From Cardinalis cardinalis (Eukaryota > Chordata > Aves > Passeriformes > Cardinalidae): DNA of 64,000 bases. The position numbers and the translations under genes are program-made. Position 1 is the first letter of the stretch, and each line of letters begins with the position of its first letter. Shown here piece by piece: positions 1-11,669 of the stretch. The notes below the pieces were generated by a model. It had not been told where the DNA came from, did not search any database, and saw nothing but the letters and a program-made list of their open reading frames with translations. The stretch covers positions 2,963,310 through 3,027,309 of the forward strand of contig JACDOX010000009.1 in NCBI GenBank assembly GCA_014549065.1, read 5' to 3'.

Positions 1-1072
1 CCAAGTAATTTGTTTTTTCTTTTGTGCTGTTTTGAATCTTCATCATGATGTTGGTACTTCCCAGCTGGGTGTCAGAAGCAACCAGATTATTTTGCTCATC
101 CTTGTTTGAGTCTGTGTCATTAGCAGAAATTTCAAGCATGCTACATCCTAAGACTTGTGTTTTGGGATTTCCACCAGTAACTTTCCTGTTCCTTTTCTCA
201 TTGCTATTGCAGTCAGTTTTTGAGCAAATCTCTGATTCTTACGCTAAGGACTATGTCTTCCAGCTTAATTGTTCTTCATATGGCACCATATGTAAATTAT
301 CTTAAATTTAGGTTAATTAAATTTAGGACATTTCATTGGCAATTACCAAAATATCAAGACATTTTGGCTTTATGTATTCTGGAAAAAAACCCCACATTTC
401 TCTCTTATTTCCTATATGTTTCTGTATCTTCCATTTTTCTTTCCTTAAGAATTCTTTCTCAAGTCTTGCATACTGTTGATGAGCCTCATAATTATAGATA
501 TTCAATTAATTGATGTTTGGTGTGTGGCATATCACTAGCTTGACTAGCTCACTGGAGACTCTTCATGGGGAAATTCCAGTCCCTTCTTTTGCGTATTTGG
601 AGCTGTAGGGAATTGGCTTCCACTTTAAATGTGCTATTTTCTATCTCCCTTCCTTCACTGGTGCCAGTGAGAATTGAATCTGGCCTTTTGTTGGAAGCAG
701 CAAGCGACAGCGTGTACACAAAGCTGGGAATTCAGAGAGGGGCAGATGGGATTTCAGAGGCTGTTTTTGATAATTTGTCCTTACACATTTGTCCTAGTAC
801 ACACGAGGCATAACAGTAAGCAAGAGAAGGGAAAATTAATCATCTTGCTAATGGACAATTTGTCTCCTGGATGCTCCCTAATGAAGGGGTCCCTTACAGG
901 CTATTGCCTTTGTAGAGCACAAGCCCCAGGTGTCACTGTATGTTTTTCACTCTGTAATGTGGAATTTACCTGCTGCATTTCCTTTAAGAGAAGCTAATTG
1001 TGAGCTTCATTGAGCATTTTCTAGATCACAGATATCTGACCTACCTGTGTCAGGGCAGCTGNCTGGTATCAG
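1..1072. other. Intergenic, no gene recognised
   Basis: AT-rich sequence with only short chance open frames and no recognisable protein similarity, RNA gene or repeat family. A modestly GC-richer patch lies around 660-900. It ends where the CR1 similarity starts near 1073. Confidence 0.6.
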
Positions 1073-1824
1073 CACAGGCTGGGGATGAATGGCTGTGGAG
1101 CAGCCCTGCCCAGGGGGACCTGGGGGTGCTGCTGGATGAGAGGCTGGACATGACCCAGCCATGGGCACTCACAGCCCATGGCAGAGAGCCAAACGTGTCC
1201 TGGGCTGCACCAAGAGCAGCCTGGGCAGCAGGGCAGGGAGGTTTTCTGCTCTGCTCTGCTCTGCTCTGCTCTGCTCTGCTCTGCTCTGCTCTGGGGAGAG
1301 ACGCAGCGCCTGGAACGCGGCACCCAGCTCTGGGGTGCCCAGCACAGGAGGGACGTGGAGGGGTTGGAGCAGGCCCAGACGAGAGCCACAAAAATGATCA
1401 GAGGGGTGGGACAGCTCACTTATGAGGAAAGGCTGAGAGAATTTGGTCTGCTCAGGCTGGGGAAGAGGATGCTTTAAGAAGACCTTCTGGCAGTCTCCAC
1501 GTACCTAAAGACAGCTTATGAGACAGATGATAACTAACTTTTTAGCAGATCCTGTTGTGATAGGTTTAAATGGTTTTAAAGTAAAAGAGGGTAGATTTAA
1601 ATTAGATCTAAGGTAGCCATTTTCACAGTGAGGGTGAAGGGACCCTGGAACAGTTGCCCAGAGAGGTGGTGGATACCCCAGCCCTAGAAACATTCAAGNT
1701 TACACTAGACAGGGCTCGGAGCAACCTGATCTAGTTGAAGATATCCCTGCTTATTGCAGAGACTGTTGGACCAAGAACCTTTAAAGGTCCCTTCCAACCC
1801 AAACTATTCTGTGGTTCTATGATC
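1073..1824 (+). mobile_element. CR1 LINE, 5'-truncated sense copy
   Basis: A chicken-repeat-1 non-LTR retroposon fragment covering the C-terminal part of ORF2 (after the reverse-transcriptase core) and the 3' end. In the forward frames I can read CR1 landmarks: a DLGVLLDERLDM block near 1117-1153, then EQAQTRATKMIRG and YEERLREFGLLRLGKR at about 1367-1470. The 3' region keeps the GTGAGGGTG...CTGGAACAG...TTGCCCAGAGAGGTGGTGGAT stretch (about 1628-1676) and ends in GGTCCCTTCCAACCCAAAC followed by two degenerate 8-bp units (ATTCTGTG, GTTCTATG). The frame is broken by indels and by a microsatellite at 1245-1292, so it is a dead copy. The truncated 5' end is normal for CR1, which usually aborts reverse transcription. 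The subfamily cannot be fixed by eye. Confidence 0.95.
1245..1292 (+). repeat. (TCTGC)n pentanucleotide microsatellite within CR1
   Basis: About 9.5 perfect copies of the 5-bp unit TCTGC. It sits inside the CR1 copy at the place where ordinary CR1 elements carry a short imperfect CTCTGCTC-GCTCTG run just before GTGAGACC, so the array probably grew from that seed. In translation it gives a run of LLCSA or SALLC units, which is a repeat artefact and not a protein domain. Confidence 0.95.
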
Positions 1825-4800
1825 TTCATAGTCAAGAACATTAATTGCTAGTTCTGTTTCTGCAATTCCTCGCACTGACAAAGAAAAGTAAAGCTTTAAT
1901 TGGTTATATTAAGATGTAATTGGTTATAAAATACGTAAGTATTTTATCTCTTACATTTATTGCATCAATTGTATCTACAAAATACCTTTCTCCTTAGCAT
2001 TCCAAATATCCATTGGCATTTGACAGTATATATATTTTGGCAGAGATGAGAGCAAGTTAGCAGGCTGATGGCATTTAATTATTCTATTGAGATGGCATTG
2101 GCCCAGCGTGCTTGTTGGAATTTACAAATGTGCGTTGATTTATATTTTATTTTGTAAACCAGGCCCAAGAGGCTGACTAATTAGAAACATGACTCAAAGC
2201 TATAAGGGGTACTTATTGATTCAGATCATGAAAAGCCCAGAATGATCAAAAGCAAACATCTATCTCCCTCTTCATCTGGGGTTCAGGAGGTTAAGTGCCA
2301 TTTGTCTCAAATCCCTGGCATTAGCTCTCTCTCTGTAACAGAGAAGACAATTAGCATCTACATCTTCTTGGTTTTAGTATGTACTGTATTGTTTAAAACA
2401 ATGTGCTTTTCATTGTTAAACTATGCATAATAATCTATTATCAACCCCTTTCATTAGCTGATATTTTGGTTTTTTGTCCCCTTAATTTATATTTTTCATT
2501 CTATTTATTTAAAGTTGGAAATGTATGGCTTCNTTTTAGAAGAAACAGCATGATTGGCTAACTAGATAGGTTTTGTGCTGCACATCTAATTAAAATACCA
2601 TGGCAGCATCTAATCACTTCATTAGTTACTTGGGACCAATTTAAATGGCACCAACAGTTCTGTGTTGCCATAATGCAGCAAAAATGCTAAAATGTTAATG
2701 CATTCATGGAGTAGTGACAGAAAAGGCAAATCAGAAGTGTTTTGTACTGTCTGTGCTGCTTCAGGTCTTCACTGGAGCCTCGCTTCAGGACTGACAAGGA
2801 AGGCACCNTGCATGTTGAAAACAGACACTGAATTCAAACTCATACTGAATGCACCTGAGAGAGAATTTGTTTTCTGGGGAAGAGAGCAGGAAGCATCCAT
2901 AGCTGCCTCCTTCTGCCCTCTGCTCTGCCAGGCTGGGACCAGCTTTGAGCAGATCTGGGCGCATTCTTTTGTGCCACCAAACCACTGCAGAGGGGCATTC
3001 TCTTTTCAAGGGTGTCTCAGATTTTTGGACACCTTTTTCAGACTGAGGAGCCTAATGTAAGAAACGTGATTTCCTTTTTAGTTCGTAAAAAAAGCACAGA
3101 TAANTGTCAGGCTCTTTTGAGTACTCTTCTGTTGCTCTGCCTGTGTTGTCTCACCATGGTGCACATGGAAAGCAAAGCTAATTGCATGAGCACTGGGGTG
3201 CAGCAAGAAACATATTTGAGCTGGGCTTGGAAAGCAGAGCTTGCAGGCCTCTGCCTGCTGCAACTGCCTGTGCCAAAGCCTTCATTACTATGAGCTGGAA
3301 ATATTCACACCCTCCCACACACAAGGACTGGATTGAGAAAGTTTCNTATTGCAGAGTTACTGAAATTATTAAATACAAAAACAAAGGATGTCTCATATAG
3401 GAGACTGATTGAGTTTAGCAGTGCCAAAGGGAAGCAGGACTCTCCCTTCCAAATCAATGGGCTTCAGTAACAACTGCCANCAAATCATTGCAATTTCACT
3501 GCTACTCAGTACCACAGCACAAGTTGCTTCATACACTTCACCCTGCAAAATTAAAAAAAAAATTCCCAGTATTTTTTCCATTGGCAAGGTTTATAGCCTC
3601 GAATGTGAGACCAAGCTCCGAGCATCCTCAGCTTTCCTTGCTGCTGCAGGCACCTGAAGGTGCTCAGCATGGGCTGCACTCACTCCCTCGGTGCTGCACT
3701 CCACTTTCTTCCTCTAAGCTGCAAGTGTCCAGCAGTCACAGAGTGTCAGGCAAAACCCCTCTGGATGTCTGCCTGCTTTGTCCCTGCCCAGTGGGTGACC
3801 ATGTAGAACAGGAGTGGGAGCAGTGGAGGCTGAAGACATGGTGACATGGAGTAATCCACAGGTTACAGACATAACTGAAAGGTTTATGCCTCCCCCAAGT
3901 TACTCCATCCCAGCTGGTGGCCAGTCATGTAAAAGGCTAAGNCAGGTCAACTCCAGTTTGCTCTGACTCAGCCTGTTCCATGGCAGGGCTTTAAACCACA
4001 CTTACATGGCATCTATTTACAACAAAAAGAAAAACATATCTGCAGACAGTGTTTAAAAACCAGGCTTCTATAACCAAATCTGATTTAGGATGCAGCCTAC
4101 GAGACAGCTGATTTAATTGAGCTAATCTAGCAATTACCTCCAGGAAAAAAACAAAACTGTTTGTGCATGGGGGATTTAAAAAAAGCTCCCCACGGTGGAA
4201 AAGAATGAGGAACCACTGCCTGAAGTTTAGTAAAGCAGAAATTTTATTTACAAAGGACTTAAAAGAGATATTGTCATGTGGCTAGAACAGTAGGTTGGAA
4301 TCATCTAACTAAATATAGCTATCCATATCTGAGTTGATCAGCTTGACTAAGTTACAGTCAATGGTGGAATGCTTGATATGGTAAGTAGAGCATAAAGCAT
4401 GATTCCTTTCTTCCTAAAGGTGTCCAAATTAGATGAATCTCAGCCCTTAAAACACTTGGTCTCCCCATAAAGGAACCTCCTGTGACTAGCTCAGACACGG
4501 ATCCTTGCATTATAGATGTATGAAGTTAAGTGAACAAACCCTTCTCAATGTGACAAGTATTTTTGCTTTTTCAAACATTCATACCATTGCTTTTGTTCCA
4601 TGAAATATTGGGACTGCAGTCACCTTGCCTCCTTTCTCTTACTGTTTTGGTCTGTACCTTATTAATTTCTTTGTGCTGCAAAGGCTGTCAAGAGGACATT
4701 GTTCTTTGCCTGACATACCTACTTACTGCAAAGCACTGTGTACACTGCTGTATAAATAACATCTCTGGGGGAAAAAATGAATAATTGAAAGGGATGGAAA

Positions 4801-5506
4801 ACTTTGTTCAGTTGACTGAAATAATCTAGTAGAAGCTATATGAGAACAGATTCTACTGGGACAAAATTTCCCAAGCATATATCCTAGGAATTAATTTTGA
4901 CAGTTCTGAACAGAGTTCTGTAGAGAGACAAACAATTCAACATATAGATTTAGGGGACACAAGTGGTTAACAACAAACCAGAGACCTGCTCCAGCTGGAG
5001 GTAAGCTTATTGATGTCTGTTTCTAAAAATCTTCCAGGTCTGGAATTACCAATAAGAGAACTTGTTCATAGCCTGAGAAGAGGAAGAAGCCCATTTCCTT
5101 ACAGACCAAAGTGGTTTATTTTCCATCTAGACTGTGAAGTGTTTGGCAGCACCCTTTCACTTTTCCTGGTTGGTGCTGAAACTGCAACTATTTCCATGGT
5201 ATAGCACTTACTGTCCTACNGCCTGCATTGCCACAAAAAGTGGACCACAAGGATTTTCCAGGGAGGCTCTTTGAGGCTGGGTGAAGGGCAAGGCAGGTTT
5301 AGATTGCACTAGGTGAGGGTTCTGTGGTGAACATTCATGAGTGGATGGCTTTTGAATATTACTGTAGATTTCTTCTCTGGTCATGAAAAAAGTGATATCA
5401 TTTTTCTTTTCCTTTCTGTCCTGTTAAAGATTTTGGTATGAGACTTCCTTTGGTGTTTTTTACCTGTCTTATTTAAATAAAAAACTCAGTGTGCTTTTTC
5501 CTGCAG
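1825..5506. other. Intergenic, AT-rich; includes enhancer-like blocks
   Basis: No exon, RNA gene or repeat family recognised. The blocks 2040-2260 and 2440-2700 are rich in TAAT, TTTAAAT and ATTAG motifs with little low-complexity sequence, and have the look of conserved non-coding elements. 2740-3010 and 3590-3800 are GC-richer patches with chance open frames up to about 120 codons that resemble no protein family I know. Confidence 0.5.
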
Positions 5507-6188
5507 TGGTGGGTTGACTGTGGCTGGGTTCCTTACACTCTGCTCCTGCTCCAGTGTGGGGTCCCTTCCATCAGGGGCAGTCCTCCATGTACNTCTTCAG
5601 CATGAGTGCTCCTCACAGTCTTCAAGAACTGTTCCCCTGAGGGACTCTTCCATAGAGTGCAGCCCTTCAGGAACAGGCTATTCCAGCATGGGTCCCTCAG
5701 GGGGTCACAAGTCCTGCCAGCAGACCTGCTCCAGCCTGGACTTCTCCCTCCATGGGGTCNCAGATCCTGTGAGGAGCAGGAGCCTGCTCCCAGCATGGGT
5801 TTTCAATGGGGTCACATGTGCCTTTGCCTTTGGCATCCANGTGCTCTGGTGTGGGGTCCTGCATGGGCTCCTGTGTGGACCTCCAGGAGCTGCAGAGGAG
5901 CTGCCCCAGTGCCTGGAACACTTCCTCCCCTCCTTCAGCCCTGATTTTTGTGTCTTCAGAGTTTTTTCTCACATATCCTCACTGCTCTCTCTGCCTGCAG
6001 ATTCAGTTCAGGGTATTTTCCCCCTTTCTTACGTGTCATATCCCAGAGGTTCTCCCACTGTCCCTGGGGAACTCAGTCCTGGCCAGCAGCGGGTCCATCC
6101 TGGAGCNGGCTGGAGTTGGCTCTGCCAGGCATGGGGAAAGCTGGCAGCTTCTCACAGAAGCCACCCCNGTAGCCCCTCTGCTATCTCA
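5507..6188 (-). mobile_element. Solo LTR-like fragment of an avian endogenous retrovirus, antisense
   Basis: The plus strand starts with TGGTGGGTTGACTGTGGCTGG and runs through repeated CTGCTCCAGC...GGG.CCC...GGGGTCACA modules (about 5540-5830). It continues with a CTGGAACACTTCCTCCCC block, TTTTTTCTCACATATCCTCACT, and a GGGTCCATCCTGGAGC / GCTTCTCACAGAAGCCACCCC end. This order matches, from memory, the reverse complement of an LTR family abundant in passerines, probably ERVL-like, though I cannot name it with certainty. No retroviral gene is present. Compared with the family as I recall it, a stretch of about 350 bp after 5530, which would carry the AATAAA region, is missing, and the far end looks slightly truncated. 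No clear target-site duplication was found (TGCAG before, GGGAG after). A 228-codon open frame across it is a by-product of its GC-rich repeats. Confidence 0.75.
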
Positions 6189-9006
6189 GGGAGTGTCTGA
6201 AGGAGGTGTTATTCCATTGCACACACAGTTAGGAAGTGGACAGCTGGCCCGTGAGCAGCAGCAACACCCCAGGTCCGTGCACACCTGGATTTTTAGGGGC
6301 AACTGGGCATGGTCTGGGCAGAGAAGAACAAGCTCTGCAGCAGCAAAGTCTAAAGAAGAGGAGCAGAGCTGTCCCTTTGGAGACCAAGTGNTGGTGTGCT
6401 GGGTAACTGGCAAATGCAGGCTCTCAGCCTCCCCCTCTCGTGAATGTGCTTACCCCTGTGGATAACCCCGTTTTATCATCTTCATATGTTTGTGTCATTT
6501 CTGTCTCACAGATAGACAGGGTGTTAGCAAGGCAAATGCTTCCCTGAAAAGTAGCATCTTCTGTATGCCCACATCAGTACTGTCTTTTTTTAGACTAGAG
6601 CTGAGAATTTTATTTTGTTTGAAATAATAACATTTTGTTTTTTAATCTTTTCCTTCTTTGCATTGAATATAGTGTTTGTGGGGGTGAGACCAAAGGAGAA
6701 TTTTCATTTGTTCTAGTGACTGGCATTTTCTATAACTGTTTTCTGCCCATGGCTGTCTGGTTGCTAACAATCAGACTTGGCCCTCCTGTATTTGCTATAA
6801 ACTGGACCGTGATAATGTTGATAATGCCCTTCAATTTTTGCAGACTGTGCTAGTTGCCACTCAATAATAGACCTTAAATTGTAGCTTCTCACTGAATGTT
6901 CATCCTTAAGAAAAAAAAANATTTAACTTGTACCTTTTATATACTTTTGAGCCATTCATAAGGAATTATGAAAGCCAGTATAAATTTGTAGAATATCTAT
7001 TATGACACATTAATTCCCTCTCCAATAAAACCCCACATATTTGCATTAAAAATGTAGCCAACAAGGAAAAACTGGAAAATAAATTGCCCAGGATCAGACT
7101 ACTGCAGCTCTCTGCCCTTCCTTTCCTGTGCTTCAGGTTTCCCCAGTCCTGGTTAGAGGGGCAGGGCCCAGACCAGCTGGTCTCTGTGCTGTCCCAGCTG
7201 TGCACTGAGCCCTGGGGCTGCTGCACCACCCCTGAGGCATCGCTGGAGCANAGCAGGCATGAGNTGCTCTTGGTGGCCATCTCCTCCTNCACACCTCCCA
7301 GCCCTGGGGAAAAGCACCACATGTAGACACAAGCTTGGGGTCGTGTCTCTGTGCAAGGCAGCACCTCCTGAACCCCAGCTGCTGCTAAAAGCATGTGCCC
7401 CGCAGTCAAGCATGTTGTCCTCAACTGAAGGACATTGAAAATTGAAAATGCATTGAAAATGCATTTATTTACATGTCAAGATTAAACATGTAATAAAGAC
7501 AGACTGGTCATATTTCTTATTTTCTGCAATTTTCTTGTAGTAAAGATAATGGTAAACTATCAACAAAATATGAAATNCGGTGCTCTTTAAAAACTTATGG
7601 ATATTGACTGGTGTTCATTTTAATTCTTAATGCTAGGTATGTAGGGAGATGGTCACTCCCCACCTAAAGTTACAGTAGATCTCTCACAAGAAAATAAAAT
7701 CTTGTAGCAATAAAAAGCCAGGTGCATATTTGGAATATTATTGCTTTTACATTTCATATAGCTGCTTCATCATGTTCCTTATATTGGTCAGNGATCCCCT
7801 AAAGACATCTCTCTTGCCAAGGCCCCTCAAATGCATCTGAGGTCGGTCTGACCTTNTTGAACTGCCTGCCAGCAGTTTTTCTTGCCAAGATCAAGGTAAT
7901 CAGCATCTGGAGCTGCCTCTCTCGTGATTGCAGGAAGGTACTGTACAGCCTACTCTTAAGGTGGGAAATAGNTAAACATCCTGATGGATCCCTGAGCTAA
8001 AGTATCAGCTCATTTGGATATCTTTATGTGGCACTGTGGTGCCCTGTACACATCCACTAGGCCATGATTTTGTACCACAGGATGAGCAGGGTAAGAATAC
8101 ACNCTCAGGATCCCTCCCCTGCACACAGGCCTGCTGGTTTCAGCAGCACTTTCCACGCATCCAAAGGGTGGTGGTGGGTGGCTCCTACTTTTAAATAAGA
8201 AAGAGCTCCCAGAGATGGTAGCTCAGATTCATGGAGAGGGCTGTCTAGCAAAATTTGGGCCTTCATGGCCTGTAAATGATTCTGAATATGTGGAAGAAAA
8301 AGTTTAAATAAACGTGCAAACAAATGACCTGGGGATGCTAAATGATGATAAATTGAAAGTTAAATGCTAGTGGCAGTATTAGAGAATATTACTAACTAGC
8401 TCAAATGGCAAAAGTTTTTATGTGTGATATGATGCCAAAGTGAGTGGGTGACAACGGAGGTCCAAATACCAGCAGGAATTATTAATGCTAATATTGCCTT
8501 GAAAAGTACTTACCAAACATTTAAAATCATGTTTTCACTTTCCCCACTTAACTGCAATCCCTGACTGCTGATTTCCATTCAAAATAAGTTGGCAGACAAA
8601 ATGATGGGTTTCCCCAGTACTGGATGTTAGTTTGTGTTGTTTAGAGATGTTTTCCTTTATTGTCAGGTGCCCCCCATAGCTATGGAACCTGCAGCCCTCT
8701 AATACAGTTCATCTGTCTCACCCTGTGCGTGCCTGGTTTTCAGCTGGGAAAGACAAGGGCATGTTCCTGCCCAAGGCTAAATGCCTTGCTGCTGCAGCGG
8801 GTAATTGCTCAGACAAACCTGGTGCTCCTGTTGTCTCCAGGCTCACCAGGAGAGATGATGCCTAAGCAGCCTCAGGCTGGTTGGTCACTCAGCATGTGTG
8901 GACCAGCAGATTCAGAAGTAGCCTCTAGACCTTATAAATCCATTGGTCTCCAAAGGACTTGCACCACCTTACATCCCCCCAAAACAGCTGTCTCTTCCAC
9001 TACAAC
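6189..9006. other. Intergenic, no gene recognised
   Basis: 6189-6470 is GC-rich and could be flanking repeat remnant. 6600-7080 is AT-rich. 7090-7400 is a GC-rich patch with open frames on both strands but no recognised protein. 7450-8650 is AT-rich, and 8660-9000 is again moderately GC-rich. No splice-bounded frame of convincing protein character, no RNA gene and no named repeat were seen. Confidence 0.5.
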
Positions 9007-9700
9007 ATCACNGAATGGTTTAGGTTGGAGGGGACCCTGGAGGTCACATGCTGCAGTTCATGGCTTAGAGCAGGATTAACTTCAAACCTTGACCTTGTTG
9101 CTTGACTGCCCGGTTGGATTTTGAGCATTTTCAAGAGCAAAAATTCCAGAAGCTTGCTGGGTTGCTTGTTCCAGAATTTGTTTAATTTCTCTGTTAAGAT
9201 ACTTTGCCACATGTCAAATTTCTCTTGCTGCAAGTTGCATCCATTTTAGAGCTTATCCCTGGAAAGAGTCAGGCTCCATGTTCTTCATATTCTCCCATGA
9301 GCTGGTTGAAGACCTTCCCTTAGCCTGATCATCATCAAACTGAACAAATCCAATTCTTCACTCTCTTTACATTTTTATACTCCTGATTTGTGCTTCCACC
9401 TTTTAATCTTCTTGATAGTCCCCTTGGGCAATCTCCCATATGTAATGTCTTNACTGTACAGGGGAACCTAGATCTAGACACAGTACACCAGATCTGGCCT
9501 CACAAAATCCAGAAAGAGGGGAATAAACACTTCCCTCAATCTCTGGATGTGCTGTTCACAGGCAGCCCAGCACATGGCTGCTCTTCCCAGCCCCAAGAGC
9601 CCACTGCAGGCTGGAGTTCAGCTGCCTCTCCACCAGTGCCCACAGCTGGCCCTGCACAGTTGCAGAGGATTGTTTCATCCCAAATGTATGGCAATACAGG
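9007..9700 (-). mobile_element. CR1 LINE, antisense, diverged copy
   Basis: It begins on the plus strand with ATCAC-n-GAATGGTTTAGGTTGG, the reverse complement of a CR1 3' end, followed by GGGACCCTGGAGGTCA. Further on (9330-9540) come CR1 antisense landmarks: CATCAAACTGAACAAATCCAA, GATCTAGACACAGTACACC, AGATCTGGCCTCAC, and CACTTCCCTCAATCTCTGGATGTGCTG. The middle (9080-9320) is strongly diverged from the CR1 forms I know best and suggests an older subfamily. The 5' boundary is soft; recognisable similarity fades between 9580 and 9700. All reading frames are broken. Confidence 0.85.
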
Positions 9701-11294
9701 GATTTGTGAACTGGCTGANGTACCAGAGAGGGAATGATTTGCCTTTTTGGGTGAAATCTGGTGTGGTTAAATTTGTTTGTGTAAATGGCATACAAGGTGT
9801 TTGCAGTACCTCTCCCACCAAACATGAGACATGCAGTGCACTTACAAACTTTCTGTTCAGTCATTTAGGATGAAANGAAAGCCTGCTTTACCAAGACAGA
9901 CAATAATTAACTACAGCTTGGAGAGGGTTTAGGTTCATCTGTTAAATCAGGTTCACAGTCTTTTACCAGTGAAATGAACATATTGGGAGGNGGGGGGAAG
10001 GCAAACAGAAAGGAGGGATCACATGGACTACAAAGTTTCCTTTCTGCTTTTCATGAGAACATGAAGACACAAGGTACTTTACCGCTGTTATTCTCCATCC
10101 CAGAGTAGAATANGGCCCAAGGCAGCAGTTAGGCAGCATCACCATCGCAGCAGTGGGGCAGCATCTCTGTGACATGATGGGCCCTCTGTGCCACCTCTGG
10201 CAAGCTCAGTGGGTGGCAGGGGACAAGGCTGTGGCTCTCCACTGCTCCAAGGCAGTGATACACTCAGGCAGGAGACATGTTCTTGAAAAATTAAAATAAG
10301 AGTAAATTCTATGGTCTGAAGTGTGCCGGGATCAGTCCTGGTCCAGAACTGAATGAGATGGGGCTCATGTGCAGATTGATGATGTATCACAGACATCATG
10401 AATTGCCTGTCAAGGAGTCATTCAAATCTCTCCAGCTTGGTAGGCAACATTTTTACAATGAGTTGAAAACAGACCAAATATTAGATCAGTCTATAATTTC
10501 TCTGAAAGTTGCTGTGGGTTTATGTCTTTTATTTCTGGGTTGGAATTTTTTTGGTTTTCATTTGGTAGTCTGTGTTTACGTTTCTGTAATTGAAATGAAT
10601 GGCAGATGACTAGCTAAACTCCTTTAAGAGAGTNTTCCCAGAGACATGGTGTCAATAAACAGAAGCATGCAGGATTATAATTATCTGTGATCTGTCTAAT
10701 AGAATAATAATTTAATATGGGTAGGCACAGAGGGTCAGCTCTTTAGTTCAAATTAGCATGTCTCCATTGAATTAAACAGATTTCTGACAGACTTTAGCAG
10801 CTGAAGAACAAACTCAGAATGTTCAAGCAAATTGTGATTTCAAATAGACAGTACACCTTAAAAAGTGTGTTCAGCAGTGGTACACTCAGACTGCATCACA
10901 GAAGAAGAAATGTCACTCTCTGTAGAGTGATTTGCTACTTCTTTCTGTACAGCAATCTGGAAGCATGTGTGAACTCATTATGTTGTTGAAAGAGGAATTC
11001 AACAGTGCCAGAAAGTGAATGCTGGTCTTTATCATCAGCAAGACACTAAGTGAGGTAAAATTTAGTAGAAGGAATTAGTAAAATGGGAAAAAACCTCTTC
11101 TCTCCCATGAATGCAAAAGTGTTTTTTTCTGATTCCCAGAACACAACCTGTGTTGATTGGATGACATGACATTAAAACTGCTGACACACTCAGAGATGGG
11201 CTGCTTGTTTACAGAGAATTGAAATTCAGATCCATATTGTCTGAGCAAGGCTGGCTGCAGACAATTTCAAATTGTTTTCCTTTCTCTGAACCGT
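9701..11294. other. Intergenic, no gene recognised
   Basis: Mostly AT-rich unique sequence. A short GC-rich patch at 10110-10260 gives chance frames only. No repeat family or RNA gene recognised. Confidence 0.5.
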
Positions 11295-11669
11295 TTACCC
11301 AACAAAGTTTTCCTCCAAGAAGTCACTGGCTTCTGCTAATCCCACAAAATATGTCTGTGCAGCAAATTCAAAAGCATGTTGTGGTTCAGGGGCTTTGAGT
11401 GGATCATCTCTATGATCCATAAAAAACTTTCTGCTTTTACATTTTTTATTTTCAGAAGAGAGACCTCTAATNGACTGATCATCTGGGGAGGCCTGCGGGC
11501 TGTGAGCTAGGCTGGGCTGTGCTGAAGCCTCACGACTCCACCTCCTGGCTGTGGGGAGCTGAACAGAAAATCCATCTCTGAAGTTGCTGTGGTCAGGGAA
11601 GAACCAAGGATTGGTGGTTGAAGGCATTGCAGATAGTTTGGATAGAAACTCCTGACCTATGACACTCAT
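11295..11669 (-). other. Unassigned open frame, possible exon (low confidence)
   Basis: A 124-codon frame on the minus strand, open from an ATG at 11669 to a stop at 11295, interrupted only by one ambiguous base. The C-terminal third reads protein-like: a KKCKSRKFFMDHRDDP segment, then APEPQHAFEFAAQTYFVG and EASDFLEENFVG, with an acidic and aromatic amphipathic look. The stop lies inside GGGTAAACGG, so the same bases could serve as a splice donor (GTAAAC) after NFVG. Possible acceptor AGs exist upstream (for example ending at about 11676). I do not recognise a family. Frames of this length occur by chance in a 64-kb window, so this is a candidate to test and not a gene call. Confidence 0.15.

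Noticed and set aside
1000..1425. Open frames on both strands with CSALL- and AEQSR-type repeats
   Set aside because: These are translations of the TCTGC microsatellite inside CR1, not a leucine/serine-repeat protein.
5514..6200. 228-codon plus-strand open frame, the longest in the window
   Set aside because: It lies across the antisense LTR, and its length follows from the GC-rich repeated modules. Overlapping frames are open on both strands and none resembles a protein.
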